NCBI GenBank assembly: GCA_041393535.1
Contig: JAWKJY010000002.1
Location: 310,001 to 374,000, forward strand
DNA from: JAWKJY01 sp041393535
GTDB taxonomy: Bacteria > Actinomycetota > Thermoleophilia > Gaiellales > Gaiellaceae
Reading direction: 5' to 3'
Length of the DNA: 64,000 nucleotides
Below, in pieces: positions 43,234 through 51,346 of the stretch. Every line of letters starts with the position of its first letter. Within the stretch, counting starts at the first letter, position 1. The notes below the pieces were generated by a model. It was not told the origin of the DNA, searched no databases, and saw only the letters and a list, made by a program, of their open reading frames with translations. The position numbers and the translations under genes are program-made.

Positions 43234-43922
43234 TCAGCCGCCCGCCGCGGCGAGCAGTCGCTCGATCTCGCCGTAGCCGCGTGCCCGGGCGTGCTCGAGC
43301 GGGGTCGTCCCCTCGCCGTCCGGGAGCCCCGGGTCGGCGCCGGCGTCGAGCAGCAGCCGGACGATCTCGGTGTGCGCCGGCCCGCCGTCGCCGAGGATGA
43401 TCGCCTCGAGCAGCGCCGTCCAGCCGAGGCGGTTGACGTGGTCGACGTCGACGCCGGTGCCCAGCAGCTCGCGCACCGTCTCGACGTGCCCGTGGTGCGC
43501 CGCCGGGATCAGGGCCGTGCCGCCGTAGCGGTTGGTGCTCGCGAGGTCGGGGCCCGCCTCGAGCAGGACCCGGAGCACGTCCAGTCGCCCCTCGGCGCCG
43601 GCGTAGAGGAAGGGGCTGTCGCGCTGGTCGTTCTGCGCGTCGACGTCCGCGCCGGCCGCGACGAGGACGCGCGCGACGTCGACGTGGTCGCCGATCGTCG
43701 CGAGCAGGAGCGGCGTGCGGCCGCGCGGGTCGCGGGCGTCGACGGGCGCCCCCGCAGCGAGCGCGCGCTCGGCGGCGGCGGCGTCGCCGGCGGCCGCGGC
43801 CTCGAGCAGGGCCGGGCCCGCGTCGGCTGGCGGCGCCCCGTCGGCCGAGGCGCACGCGGGGAGGAGCGGCAGGGCGGCGAGCGCGGCGACGACGCCGAGG
43901 AGTCCGGGGCGCGGCGTCGCAT
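43234..43922 (-). CDS. Ankyrin-repeat lipoprotein antisense within the dcw cluster, frameshifted at its start
   Basis: Reverse-strand frame holds a lipoprotein signal (GLLGVVAALAALPLLPACAS) and about five ankyrin repeats (DPRGRTPLLLATIGDHVDVARVLVAAGADV, DQRDSPFLYAGAEGRLDVLRVLLEAGPDL, YGGTALIPAAHHGHVETVRELLGTGVDV, LGWTALLEAIILGDGG, GEGTTPLEHARARGYGEIERLLAA). The frame meets a stop before any start. ATG 43922 lies one base out of phase and gives MRRRAPGLLGVV... if one C is restored in the CCCC run at ~43905. Corrected length is ~229 residues. Its place between murD and ftsW on the opposite strand is odd for a dcw cluster. Confidence 0.8.
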
Positions 43923-44163
43923 CGGCTCACGGTAGCGCGTGGACGGGCGCCGCCCCGGAGCAGCGACCCGCCGACCGCCGGGCGGCGGGTGCGCGGGCGG
44001 CTGCGCGGCGCGCGTCGATCCCGGTGCCCGGTGCGCGGCAGGATCGCGGCCCGCGCGTGCGGGCGTGTCGCGGAGCGGCTCGCGGCGTTCGTCGGCGTCC
44101 ATCCCCGCCGCGGGTGAGGCCCGTCGCGCGGCCCGCGGGGAGGAGCCCCGCGCCGGGGGCAGA

Positions 44164-44231
44164 ATCGTCACGGAGCCGTGACACTCTCGCTGCACCCCGT
44201 GACAGACACGTGCGCTGTTCCCGGCTACGCT
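44164..44231 (+). promoter_or_regulatory. Related promoter element, copy E, in front of ftsW
   Basis: A perfect dyad GTCACGG-AG-CCGTGAC (44167-44182) takes the place of the direct repeats. CGTGAC (44198-44203), 22 nt, TACGCT (44226-44231) matches copies A, B and D in sequence and spacing. Unlike those it drives a gene, ftsW, 108 nt downstream. The earlier part of this gap (43923-44160) has only GC-rich stems. Confidence 0.55.
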
Positions 44232-44252
44232 CGTAGCGGGAGGAGGCGCGGG

Positions 44253-44342
44253 GTGGCCCCTCGGGGGCCCGTCCCCTCGGGACGTGTCCGTTCGGGCCAG
44301 GTGGCCACGCCGTGGCGCCGTGACCCGGAGGCGGGCACGTGA
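44253..44342 (+). CDS. Possible 29-residue upstream ORF overlapping the ftsW start
   Basis: GTG 44253 follows GGGAGGAGG and encodes MAPRGPVPSGRVRSGQVATP and nine more residues. Its TGA (44340-44342) overlaps the ftsW GTG (44339) as GTGA. It could couple ftsW translation to leader reading. The leader also folds (GGCCCC-TC-GGGGCC type stem at ~44255). No homology evidence. Confidence 0.3.
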   Translation: MAPRGPVPSGRVRSGQVATPWRRDPEAGT

Positions 44343-45589
44343 CCACGCGCGAGGTCGTCCGCAAGCGGCAGCTCGCCGCCGCGTGCCAGCTCGAGTACAC
44401 GATGCTCGTCGTCTCGACGCTCGGCCTCGTCGCGCTCGGGCTCGTGATGGTCTTCAGCGCCAGCTCTGCGCGCTCGCAGCTCGGAGGCGGCGACGCGTAC
44501 ACGCTGCTGATCCGCCAGGGGATCTGGGCGGGGGTCGGCGTCGGCGCGCTCCTGCTCCTCTCGCGCGTCGACTTCCGCGCGCTGCGCCGCCTGGCGCTCC
44601 CGCTCCTCGTCGTCTCGTTCCTGCTCCTGCTCGCCGTGCCGCTGATCGGCACGACCGTGAACGGCGCGAAGCGCTGGCTCACGTTCGGCCCGATCAGCCT
44701 GCAGCCGTCCGAGCTGATCAAGCTCACGCTCCTGCTCTGGGTCGCCGCCTACGTGACGAGCCGCAAGCGCCCGCCGCAGACGATCGGCCAGCTCCTGAAG
44801 CCGATCGGGATCGTCACGATCCTCGCCGCGGGGATGGTGCTCGTCCAGCCGGACCTGGGCACCGCGATCGCGCTGCTCGTCGGCGTCGCCGCGATCATGC
44901 TCGTCTCCGGGACGCCCATCCGGGTGCTCGCGATCACGGGCGCGACGACGATCTCGCTCGGCGTGCTCGCGATCTGGCTCGAGCCGTACCGGCGGGAGCG
45001 CGTCTTCTCGTTCCTCAACCCGTGGGCCGATCCGCAGGACACCGGCTTCCAGCCGATCCAGGCGATGCTCGCGCTCGGATCCGGCGGCTGGCTCGGCAAC
45101 GGCCTGGGGGAGAGCGTCAAGCGCGCGTACTACCTGCCCGAGTCGAGCACCGACATGATCTTCGCGATCGTCGGCCACGAGCTCGGGTTCGTCGGCTGCG
45201 CCGTCGTCGTCCTGCTCTTCGCGACGTTCGGCTGGGCCGGCTTCTCGATCGCCATCCGGTGCCAGGACCCGTTCGGCAAGCGCGTCGCCGCCGGCGTCAC
45301 GGCCCTCGTGCTCGGGCAGGCCGCGATCAACCTGTGCGCGGTCATGGGCCTCGCCCCGCTGACGGGCATCCCGCTACCGTTCGTGTCCTACGGCGGCTCC
45401 AGCCTCCTGATCAAGCTCGCGGCCGTCGGGATCCTCCTCAACATCGCCACCAGCCATGGGAAGTCGTCCGCGCACGCTCAGGTGCCTGATCGCCGCCGGC
45501 GGGACAGCCGGCCACGTCCTGCCCGCGATCGCGATCGCCGAGTCGCTGACCGCCCGCGGCGTGTCGGTGAGCTTCGCCGGCTCGCCTGA
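44339..45589 (+). CDS. ftsW: Peptidoglycan glycosyltransferase FtsW
   Basis: 416 residues from GTG 44339. SEDS family with ~10 helices: GLVMVFSASSARSQ, GAKRWLTFGPISLQPSELIKL, VLVQPDLGTAIALL, GSGGWLGNGLGES, PESSTDMIFAIVGHELGF and PLPFVSYGGSSLLIKLAAVGILLNIA. Polymerises lipid II at the septum with FtsI. The last ~42 residues (Arg/Asp-rich) run 134 nt into murG and are not typical, so the true stop may be lost through an indel near 45460, where another frame stops at 45489. Confidence 0.93.
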   Translation: MTTREVVRKRQLAAACQLEYTMLVVSTLGLVALGLVMVFSASSARSQLGGGDAYTLLIRQGIWAGVGVGALLLLSRVDFRALRRLALPLLVVSFLLLLAVPLIGTTVNGAKRWLTFGPISLQPSELIKLTLLLWVAAYVTSRKRPPQTIGQLLKPIGIVTILAAGMVLVQPDLGTAIALLVGVAAIMLVSGTPIRVLAITGATTISLGVLAIWLEPYRRERVFSFLNPWADPQDTGFQPIQAMLALGSGGWLGNGLGESVKRAYYLPESSTDMIFAIVGHELGFVGCAVVVLLFATFGWAGFSIAIRCQDPFGKRVAAGVTALVLGQAAINLCAVMGLAPLTGIPLPFVSYGGSSLLIKLAAVGILLNIATSHGKSSAHAQVPDRRRRDSRPRPARDRDRRVADRPRRVGELRRLA

Positions 45590-46535
45590 GCGCATCGAGG
45601 GACGGCTCGTCCCGCAGGCCGGCTACGAGCTCGACGCGCTCCGCACCGCGGGCTTCCCGCGCCGCCCGGGGCCGAGGCTCGCGCGCGCGATCCTCCGCTC
45701 GCTCGGCGCGCCGTTCGTGGCGCGCCGCATCCTCGGCCGGCGCCGGCCGGACGTCGTGGTCGGCGCGGGCGGGTACACGGGCGGGCCGATGGTGCTCGCG
45801 GCCTGGACGCGCCGCATCCCGGCGGTGACGACCGAGGCGGACGCGCACCTCGGGCTCGCGAACCGGCTGGCCGTGCCGTTCGCCCGCCGCGTGTTCCTCT
45901 CGTACCCGATCGCCGGGCGCGACGGCCCACGCTACGCGGTCGTCGGCAGGCCGATCCCCGCCCGCTCACGCGCCGTCGTCTCGCGTGAGGACGGTCGTGC
46001 CCGCTTCGGGCTCCCGGCCGACGGTCCGGTCGTCCTCGTCGCGGGCGGCAGCCAGGGGGCGCGCGCCCTCAACGAGGCCGCGGTCGCCGCCTTCGGCGAG
46101 GCGGGGCCGGCCGTGCTCCACCTCTGCGGCGAGCGCGACCACGACGCCCTCGCCGGGCGGGTCTCGCGCCCGGGCTACCGGCTGGTCGCCTTCACCGACG
46201 AGTTCGGCGCCGCGCTCGCCGCCGCCGACGTGGTCGTCTCGCGCGCGGGCGGCGCGGTCTGGGAGATCGCCGCCGCCGGCCGCCCTGCGATCCTTGTGCC
46301 GTACCCGCATGCGACCGCCGACCACCAGACCGCGAACGCACGCCACTTCGCCGCCGGCGGCGGCGCCGTGCTCGTGCCCGAGCCCGAGCTCGACCTGGGC
46401 CGCCAGGTGGGCGAGCTGCTCGTCGACCCGGAGCGCCTCGCGCGGATGGGCGAGGCGATGCGCGGGCTCGCGCGCCCGGACGCGGCCGACGTCGTCGCCG
46501 AGGAGCTGATCCGGCTTGCCGCCGCTCGCGGGTAG
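45456..46535 (+). CDS. murG: UDP-GlcNAc:lipid I N-acetylglucosaminyltransferase MurG
   Basis: 359 residues from ATG 45456. GT-B fold: RCLIAAGGTAGHVLPAIAIAESL, VVVGAGGYTGGPMVLAA, VLVAGGSQGARALNEA, and the UDP-GlcNAc site VVSRAGGAVWEIAAAGRPAILVPYPHATADHQTANA. Converts lipid I to lipid II at the inner face of the membrane. Overlaps both ftsW (134 nt) and murC (20 nt). Confidence 0.96.
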   Translation: MGSRPRTLRCLIAAGGTAGHVLPAIAIAESLTARGVSVSFAGSPERIEGRLVPQAGYELDALRTAGFPRRPGPRLARAILRSLGAPFVARRILGRRRPDVVVGAGGYTGGPMVLAAWTRRIPAVTTEADAHLGLANRLAVPFARRVFLSYPIAGRDGPRYAVVGRPIPARSRAVVSREDGRARFGLPADGPVVLVAGGSQGARALNEAAVAAFGEAGPAVLHLCGERDHDALAGRVSRPGYRLVAFTDEFGAALAAADVVVSRAGGAVWEIAAAGRPAILVPYPHATADHQTANARHFAAGGGAVLVPEPELDLGRQVGELLVDPERLARMGEAMRGLARPDAADVVAEELIRLAAARG

Positions 46536-47739
46536 ACGGCTCTGGCTCGTCGGGATCGGCGGCGCGGGCATGAGCGCGCTGGCGGTCGTCGCGAAGGCCT
46601 GGGGCGCCGAGGTGGCCGGCTCGGACCGCGCCAGGACGGGGTACGTCGAGCATCTCGAGCGCGCGGGCGTCCCCGTCGCGATCGGCCACGCGGCTGCGAA
46701 CGTGCCGGACGGCTGGGAGGTCGTCGTCTCCTCGGCGATCGCGCCCGACAACCCCGAGGTCGCGGGGCGCGAGACCCGCAGCCGCGGCTCGCTCCTCGCG
46801 GAGCTCGTCTCGCTGCGCCCGTCCGTCGTCGTCGCGGGGGCGCACGGCAAGACCACGACCTCGTCGATGATCGCCTACGTCCTCCACCGCCTCGGGCTCG
46901 ACCCGACGTGGCTGATCGGCGGCGAGGTGCCGCAGCTCGGCGCGAACGCGGGCGCGGGCGAGGGCTGGCTCGTCGCGGAGGGCGACGAGAGCGACCGCTC
47001 GCTGCTCCTGCTGCGCCCGCAGGTCGGGGTCGTCACGAACGTCGACCTCGACCATCACGCGACGTTCGCCTCCGAGGCCGAGGTGCGGGAGGTGTTCGAC
47101 GGCTGGCTCGCCTCGCTGCCCGAGGGCGCGGCGCGGATCCGCGGCGAGGAGCTCGAGCCGGCGGACGTGCCGCTCGCGCTCCCGGGCGAGCACAACCGCC
47201 GCAACGCCGCCTGCGCGCTCGCCGCCCTCGCGGCGATGGGCGTCGACCGGGGCGCGGCCGCCGACGCGCTCGCCGGCTTCCGCGGCGCAGGCCGGCGGCT
47301 CGAGCCGCGCGGCGAGGCCGGCGGCATCCGCGTCCTCGACGACTACGGCCACCACCCGACCGAGGTGGCGGCGACCCTGCGCGCCGCCCGAACGCTGGCC
47401 GGCGACGGCCGCGTGGTCGCGCTCTTCCAGCCGCACCTCTTCTCGCGCACGCAGCACCTCGCGCACGAGTTCGGCCAGGCGCTCGCGCTCGCGGACGTCG
47501 TCTGCGTCGCGGCGATCTACCCGGCGCGGGAGCAGCCGATCCCGGGCGTGACCGCGAAGCTCGTCGTGGACGCGACCTGCCGTGCGCGGCCCGGGATGGC
47601 GGTCGCGCTCGCGCCCGACGTCGCGACGGGCGCCGCCATCGTCGCGTCGCTCGCGCGCCCCGGCGACGTCGTGCTGACGATCGGCGCGGGCGACGTCGAC
47701 GGCGCCGTGCCGCTGATCCTCGACCGCCTCGGCCGGTGA
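46516..47739 (+). CDS. murC: UDP-MurNAc--L-alanine ligase MurC
   Basis: 407 residues from TTG 46516, within the murG end; GGAGCTGA lies upstream. GIGGAGMSALAVVAKAWG, P-loop VVAGAHGKTTTSSMIAYVL, VAEGDESDRSLLLLRPQ, TNVDLDHHATF, GEHNRRNAACALAAL, VLDDYGHHPTEVAATL and FQPHLFSRTQHL. About 50 residues shorter than common MurC because the loop after the ATPase core is trimmed. First committed peptide-adding step. Confidence 0.96.
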   Translation: MPPLAGRRLWLVGIGGAGMSALAVVAKAWGAEVAGSDRARTGYVEHLERAGVPVAIGHAAANVPDGWEVVVSSAIAPDNPEVAGRETRSRGSLLAELVSLRPSVVVAGAHGKTTTSSMIAYVLHRLGLDPTWLIGGEVPQLGANAGAGEGWLVAEGDESDRSLLLLRPQVGVVTNVDLDHHATFASEAEVREVFDGWLASLPEGAARIRGEELEPADVPLALPGEHNRRNAACALAALAAMGVDRGAAADALAGFRGAGRRLEPRGEAGGIRVLDDYGHHPTEVAATLRAARTLAGDGRVVALFQPHLFSRTQHLAHEFGQALALADVVCVAAIYPAREQPIPGVTAKLVVDATCRARPGMAVALAPDVATGAAIVASLARPGDVVLTIGAGDVDGAVPLILDRLGR

Positions 47740-48641
47740 GCCGCGCGCTCCCGGCGCTCGAGGAGGGCGTCCCGCTCGCGCGGCTGACGACGATCGGCAC
47801 CGGCGGGCCGGCGCGCTACCTCGCGCGGCCGTCGAGCGACGAGGAGCTCGGGCGCGCGCTCGGGTTCGCCTGGGCCCGCGGGCTGGCCGTCGTCACGGTC
47901 GGCCTCGGCTCGAACCTGCTCGTCGCCGACGCCGGCTTCGACGGGCTCGTCCTCCGCCTCGAGGGCGGGCTCGCGCGGGTCGACGTGGACGCGGACGGCG
48001 CGGCGATCACGGCGGGCGGCGGCGCCTCCTGGGCGGTGTGCCTCCACCGCGCGCGGACGGCCGGGCTCGGCGGCCTCGAGTTCGCCTGCGCGATCCCGGG
48101 CACCGTCGGCGGCGGCGTCTGGATGAACGCGGGCGCCTACGGCCGCGACACGCGTGCCGTCCTGCGCCGCGCGCTCGTCGTCGACGGGAGCGGCGCGCGC
48201 TGGCACGGGCCCGACGAGCTCGGGATGACCTACCGGCACTCCGAGCTGCGGCACGGACAGGTCGTCGCGCTCGCCGAGCTGGCGCTGACCAGCCGGCCGC
48301 CCGAGGAGATCCGCGCACACGTCCGCGAGCTGAACGCCGCGCGCAAGGCTGCGCAGCCCGTCAACCGTCGGACGTTCGGCAGCGTCTTCAAGAACCCGGA
48401 GCACGAGCTGACCGCCGGTCGGATGCTCGACGCGTGCGGCCTCCGCGGCTTCCGCCACGGCGGCGCGCAGATCTCGCCGAAGCACGCGAACTTCATCGAG
48501 AACGCGGACGGGGCGACCACGGCCGACGCGATCGCGCTGATCGTCGAGGCGCGCCGGCGTGCGCACGAGCGGTTCGGCGTCGTGCTGACGACCGAGGTCG
48601 AGCTGCTCGGCGACGTCGAGATCCCGCCGCTCGGCGCCTGA
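47736..48641 (+). CDS. murB: UDP-N-acetylenolpyruvoylglucosamine reductase MurB
   Basis: 301 residues from GTG 47736 (GTGA overlap with murC). FAD-binding PCMH region TIGTGGPARYLARPSSDEEL, GLGSNLLVADAGFDGLVLRL, IPGTVGGGVWMNAGAYGRD, TYRHSELRH, the catalytic Ser in FGSVFKNPEHELTAGRMLDACGLRG, and ISPKHANFIEN. Reduces enolpyruvyl-UDP-GlcNAc to UDP-MurNAc. The short N-terminus and the CGLRG block are typical of MurB. Confidence 0.96.
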   Translation: MSRALPALEEGVPLARLTTIGTGGPARYLARPSSDEELGRALGFAWARGLAVVTVGLGSNLLVADAGFDGLVLRLEGGLARVDVDADGAAITAGGGASWAVCLHRARTAGLGGLEFACAIPGTVGGGVWMNAGAYGRDTRAVLRRALVVDGSGARWHGPDELGMTYRHSELRHGQVVALAELALTSRPPEEIRAHVRELNAARKAAQPVNRRTFGSVFKNPEHELTAGRMLDACGLRGFRHGGAQISPKHANFIENADGATTADAIALIVEARRRAHERFGVVLTTEVELLGDVEIPPLGA

Positions 48642-48690
48642 GCCCCCGTCCGCCGGAAGGAGCGCCCGGCGCCGGCGCGAATAGCGCCGC

Positions 48691-49497
48691 ATGCGCCTGC
48701 CCCGGCGACCGCGCCTCGACGACGCGCTGCCCTCCACGCCGCGACGGCGGCTGCGTCTGCCTTCCCGCAACGTCGTCGTGCTGCTCCTGATCGCCGCCCT
48801 CGCCGCATCGCTCGGCGCGGTGGCGCTCGTGCGCAAGAGCTCCGTCTTCGCGATCCGCGCGGTGCACGTCGAGGGCGCCTCGCCCGAGCTCGAGCAGGCC
48901 GTGCGCCGGGCGCTCGCGCCGGTCAAGGGAACGAGCCTCGTCGACCTCGACCGGGCCCGGGTCGAGCAGCTCGCCCTGCGGGTGCCGGCCGTCCGCTCGG
49001 CGCAGGTCGACCGCGACTTCCCGGGCACGCTGACGGTCGAGGTGACGCCCGAGCGACCGGTCGCCGTTCTACGCCGCGGCTCCGAGGCGTGGCTCGTCGC
49101 CGAGACGGGCCGCGTGCTGCGCACGCTCGGCGCGGACGCGAAGTCGACGCTGCCGCGAATCTGGCTCGAGCCGTCCGTCCCGCAGCCGAGGCCCGGTCGC
49201 CCGCTGGCGTCGGAGGAGACCGTCTCCGCGCTTCGCGCGCTCGCGCGCCTGCCCAAGCGATTCCCGGTCCGCGTGCTGTCGGCGCGGGGGAGCGCGGAGG
49301 ACCTGACGATCGTCCTCGGTGGCGGCTCGAACACCGAGCTCCGGCTCGGTCCGGCGGAGGCGCTGCGCCTGAAGCTGGAGGTCGCGGCGCGGGTGCTCGC
49401 CACCATCGACCCCAACGAGCGGCGTCGGCTCGCGTACCTCGACGTGAGCGTCCCCGAGCGTCCCGGTGCGATGAGCAAGTCTCAACTCGTTGGTTGA
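48691..49497 (+). CDS. ftsQ: Cell division protein FtsQ
   Basis: 268 residues. Basic cytoplasmic tail, one membrane helix (VVVLLLIAALAASLGAVALV), POTRA domain (FAIRAVHVEGASPELEQAVRRALAPVKGTSLVDLD, VPAVRSAQVDRDFPGTLTVEVTPERPVAVL) and a beta domain (AWLVAETGRVL..) ending LAYLDVSVPERPGA. Scaffold linking FtsL/FtsB to the divisome. Located between murB and ftsZ as in most actinobacteria. Confidence 0.93.
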   Translation: MRLPRRPRLDDALPSTPRRRLRLPSRNVVVLLLIAALAASLGAVALVRKSSVFAIRAVHVEGASPELEQAVRRALAPVKGTSLVDLDRARVEQLALRVPAVRSAQVDRDFPGTLTVEVTPERPVAVLRRGSEAWLVAETGRVLRTLGADAKSTLPRIWLEPSVPQPRPGRPLASEETVSALRALARLPKRFPVRVLSARGSAEDLTIVLGGGSNTELRLGPAEALRLKLEVAARVLATIDPNERRRLAYLDVSVPERPGAMSKSQLVG

Positions 49498-49538
49498 GCT
49501 TTAGGGTTTGGGGTGCTTTTTGCCTGCAAATTCGCAGG

Positions 49539-49568
49539 TTGACAGCCTCGAAAGCAGTGGCGTACGCT
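49539..49568 (+). promoter_or_regulatory. ftsZ promoter
   Basis: TTGACA (49539-49544), 18 nt, TACGCT (49563-49568): the best consensus promoter in the window, 44 nt before the ftsZ start. A short CCTGC-N6-GCAGG hairpin (49522-49537) just upstream may end the murB-ftsQ transcript. Confidence 0.75.
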
Positions 49569-49611
49569 GGGTCTACGCTCCAGTTGAGCTTCAGGTGAAG
49601 GGAACTTCAGG

Positions 49612-50745
49612 GTGCGCGAACAGGCAGGCAGCTATCTCGCAGTGATCAAGGTCGTCGGCGTCGGCGGCGGCGGCACGAACGCGGTGAACCGGATGGTCGA
49701 CGCCGGCCTCAAGGGCGTGGAGTTCATCGCGGTGAACACGGACGCCCAGGCGCTCCTCATGTGCGACGCCGACGTGAAGCTGCACATCGGCTCGAAGGTG
49801 ACCCGCGGGCTCGGCGCCGGCGCGAACCCCGAGGTCGGGTTCCAGGCGGCGATGGAGTCGAAGGACGAGCTCCGCGAGGTGCTCAAGGGCGCCGACATGG
49901 TCTTCGTCACGGCCGGCGAGGGCGGCGGCACGGGCACCGGCGCGGCGCCGGTGATCGCCGAGATCGCCCGCGAGCTGAGCTCGTTGACGGTCGGCGTCGT
50001 GACGCGGCCGTTCACGTTCGAGGGCCAGCGGCGTGCGGATCAGGCGGAGCAGGGCATCCGCAACCTTCGCGAGAAGGTCGACACGCTGATCATCATCCCG
50101 AACGACCGGCTGCTGTCGGTCGTCTCGAAGCAGACATCGATCCTCGAGGCCTTCCGGATCGCGGACGACATCCTGCGCCAGGGCGTCCAGGGCATCACCG
50201 ACCTGATCACGGTGCCCGGGATCGTGAACCTCGACTTCGCCGACGTGCGGACGATCATGCGCGACGCCGGCTCGGCACTCATGGGCATCGGCGTCGCGCG
50301 CGGCGAGAACCGCGCCGCAGAGGCCGCACGGCAGGCGGTCTCCTCCCCGCTGCTCGAGGCGTCGGTCGAGGGCGCGACCGGCATCCTGCTCAACATCACG
50401 GGCGGCGGAGACCTCGGCCTGTTCGAGGTGAACGAGGCCGCCGAGGTCGTGACCGGCGCGGCCGACCGCAACGCGAACGTCATCTTCGGCGCGGTCGTCG
50501 ACGAGTCGATCGACGACGAGGTACGGGTCACGGTGATCGCCACGGGCTTCGACTCGAAGTACCGCGCGCGGGGCGACAAGCCCGCGGCGCGCGAGCGCCC
50601 GCAGTACGGCCGCGACCGCGAGCCGGCCCGGGCAACGGAGGAGCGGGAGCGCGAGCGCGACCAGACGCGCTCCGGCGGGCGGGAGATCTTCGAGATCCCG
50701 TCCGAGGTGCTCGAGGTCCCCTCCTTCCTGCGCGACAACCGCTGA
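49612..50745 (+). CDS. ftsZ: Cell division GTPase FtsZ
   Basis: 377 residues from GTG 49612 with GAAGGGA upstream. VVGVGGGGTNAVNRMVDAGL, AVNTDAQAL, the tubulin signature GEGGGTGTGAAPVIAEIARE, VVTRPFTFEGQRR, and the T7 loop NLDFADVRTIMRDAGSALMGIG. A charged disordered linker (Arg/Glu-rich) ends in the conserved C-terminal peptide IPSEVLEVPSFLRDNR, which binds membrane tethers. Polymerises into the Z-ring. Confidence 0.98.
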   Translation: MREQAGSYLAVIKVVGVGGGGTNAVNRMVDAGLKGVEFIAVNTDAQALLMCDADVKLHIGSKVTRGLGAGANPEVGFQAAMESKDELREVLKGADMVFVTAGEGGGTGTGAAPVIAEIARELSSLTVGVVTRPFTFEGQRRADQAEQGIRNLREKVDTLIIIPNDRLLSVVSKQTSILEAFRIADDILRQGVQGITDLITVPGIVNLDFADVRTIMRDAGSALMGIGVARGENRAAEAARQAVSSPLLEASVEGATGILLNITGGGDLGLFEVNEAAEVVTGAADRNANVIFGAVVDESIDDEVRVTVIATGFDSKYRARGDKPAARERPQYGRDREPARATEERERERDQTRSGGREIFEIPSEVLEVPSFLRDNR

Positions 50746-50747
50746 CG

Positions 50748-50780
50748 CGATCGGGGCGGGCGCGAGCCCCGCCCCGATCG
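50748..50780. terminator. Terminator after ftsZ
   Basis: Perfect 13-bp stem CGATCGGGGCGGG / CCCGCCCCGATCG with a 7-nt loop, three bases after the ftsZ stop; no T-tract. Confidence 0.7.
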
Positions 50781-50873
50781 GTGACTCCTCGCGCCGCGGC
50801 AACGCGGCGCGTCGCGTCTCCGGGCCAGCCGTCGGCCCGGCGGCCGTGCGCCTCCCGGAGGCCCGCAGCCCTT

Positions 50874-51096
50874 CCGGGAGGGCGGACGGGCTGCCCTCCC
50901 GGTCGGTGCGGCGCGAGCGCCGTGGCCGGTGCGACCGCCGGGGTCTCCGTCCGGCGCGGGCACCCTCGTGCCAGGCCCGCCGTCAGCGCCCGGCCGGGCC
51001 GGACACGCACGTCGGGCCCGGCCGAATCGGCCATGTCCCTTCCGACATCCCGCGGTCCGGAGACCCGCCCTTGGGTGGGGGCTCCACGTGCCTCCA
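50874..51096 (-). ncRNA. Candidate structured small RNA, copy D
   Basis: Predicted reverse-strand transcript from ~51096 after the copy D promoter, ending near a perfect 10-bp hairpin (50874-50883 with 50893-50902). Core GGAGGCACGTGGAG plus CCCACCC-AA-GGGCGGG closed by GGAG/CTCC, then GGGACATGGCC. GTG 51087 opens a 34-codon frame (VEPPPKGGSPDRG..., stop at 50983) similar at its first residues to the frames in copies B and C. Confidence 0.42.
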
Positions 51097-51102
51097 GCGT
51101 CG

Positions 51103-51160
51103 AGCCTAGCGCGGAGATCCGCACCGGTCCGTCACGTGAGCGTGACGATCGGGTGACGAT
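51103..51160 (-). promoter_or_regulatory. Dispersed promoter element, copy D
   Basis: On the reverse strand: ATCGTCAC (51160-51153) and ATCGTCAC (51149-51142), identical and 11 bp apart, CGTGAC (51136-51131), 22 nt, TAGGCT (51108-51103), exactly 33 nt after the second repeat. It points away from the iron-ADH gene and toward the ftsZ 3' end. Confidence 0.6.
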
Positions 51161-51291
51161 CGCTCCCCGGTCTGCACAGGCGCCTGTCGAGAACGCGGTC
51201 TGGCGCGTCCCACCGCCGGCGTCGCCGCGGCCGGCGCTGGCGGGCGGCCTCCTCCGCGCGCGCCGCGGCAGCCCGACGGAGCCCTCCCGCC

Positions 51292-51318
51292 GCCGGGGCC
51301 GCCGGGGCCGCCGGGGCC
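51292..51318. repeat. Short tandem repeat, 3 x 9 bp
   Basis: GCCGGGGCC three times in a row just beyond the 3' end of the iron-ADH-like gene. The surrounding 51161-51346 is GC-rich with no gene seen. Confidence 0.7.
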
Positions 51319-51346
51319 GACGCTGGCGGGCCGGCGCCGGGCGGGC

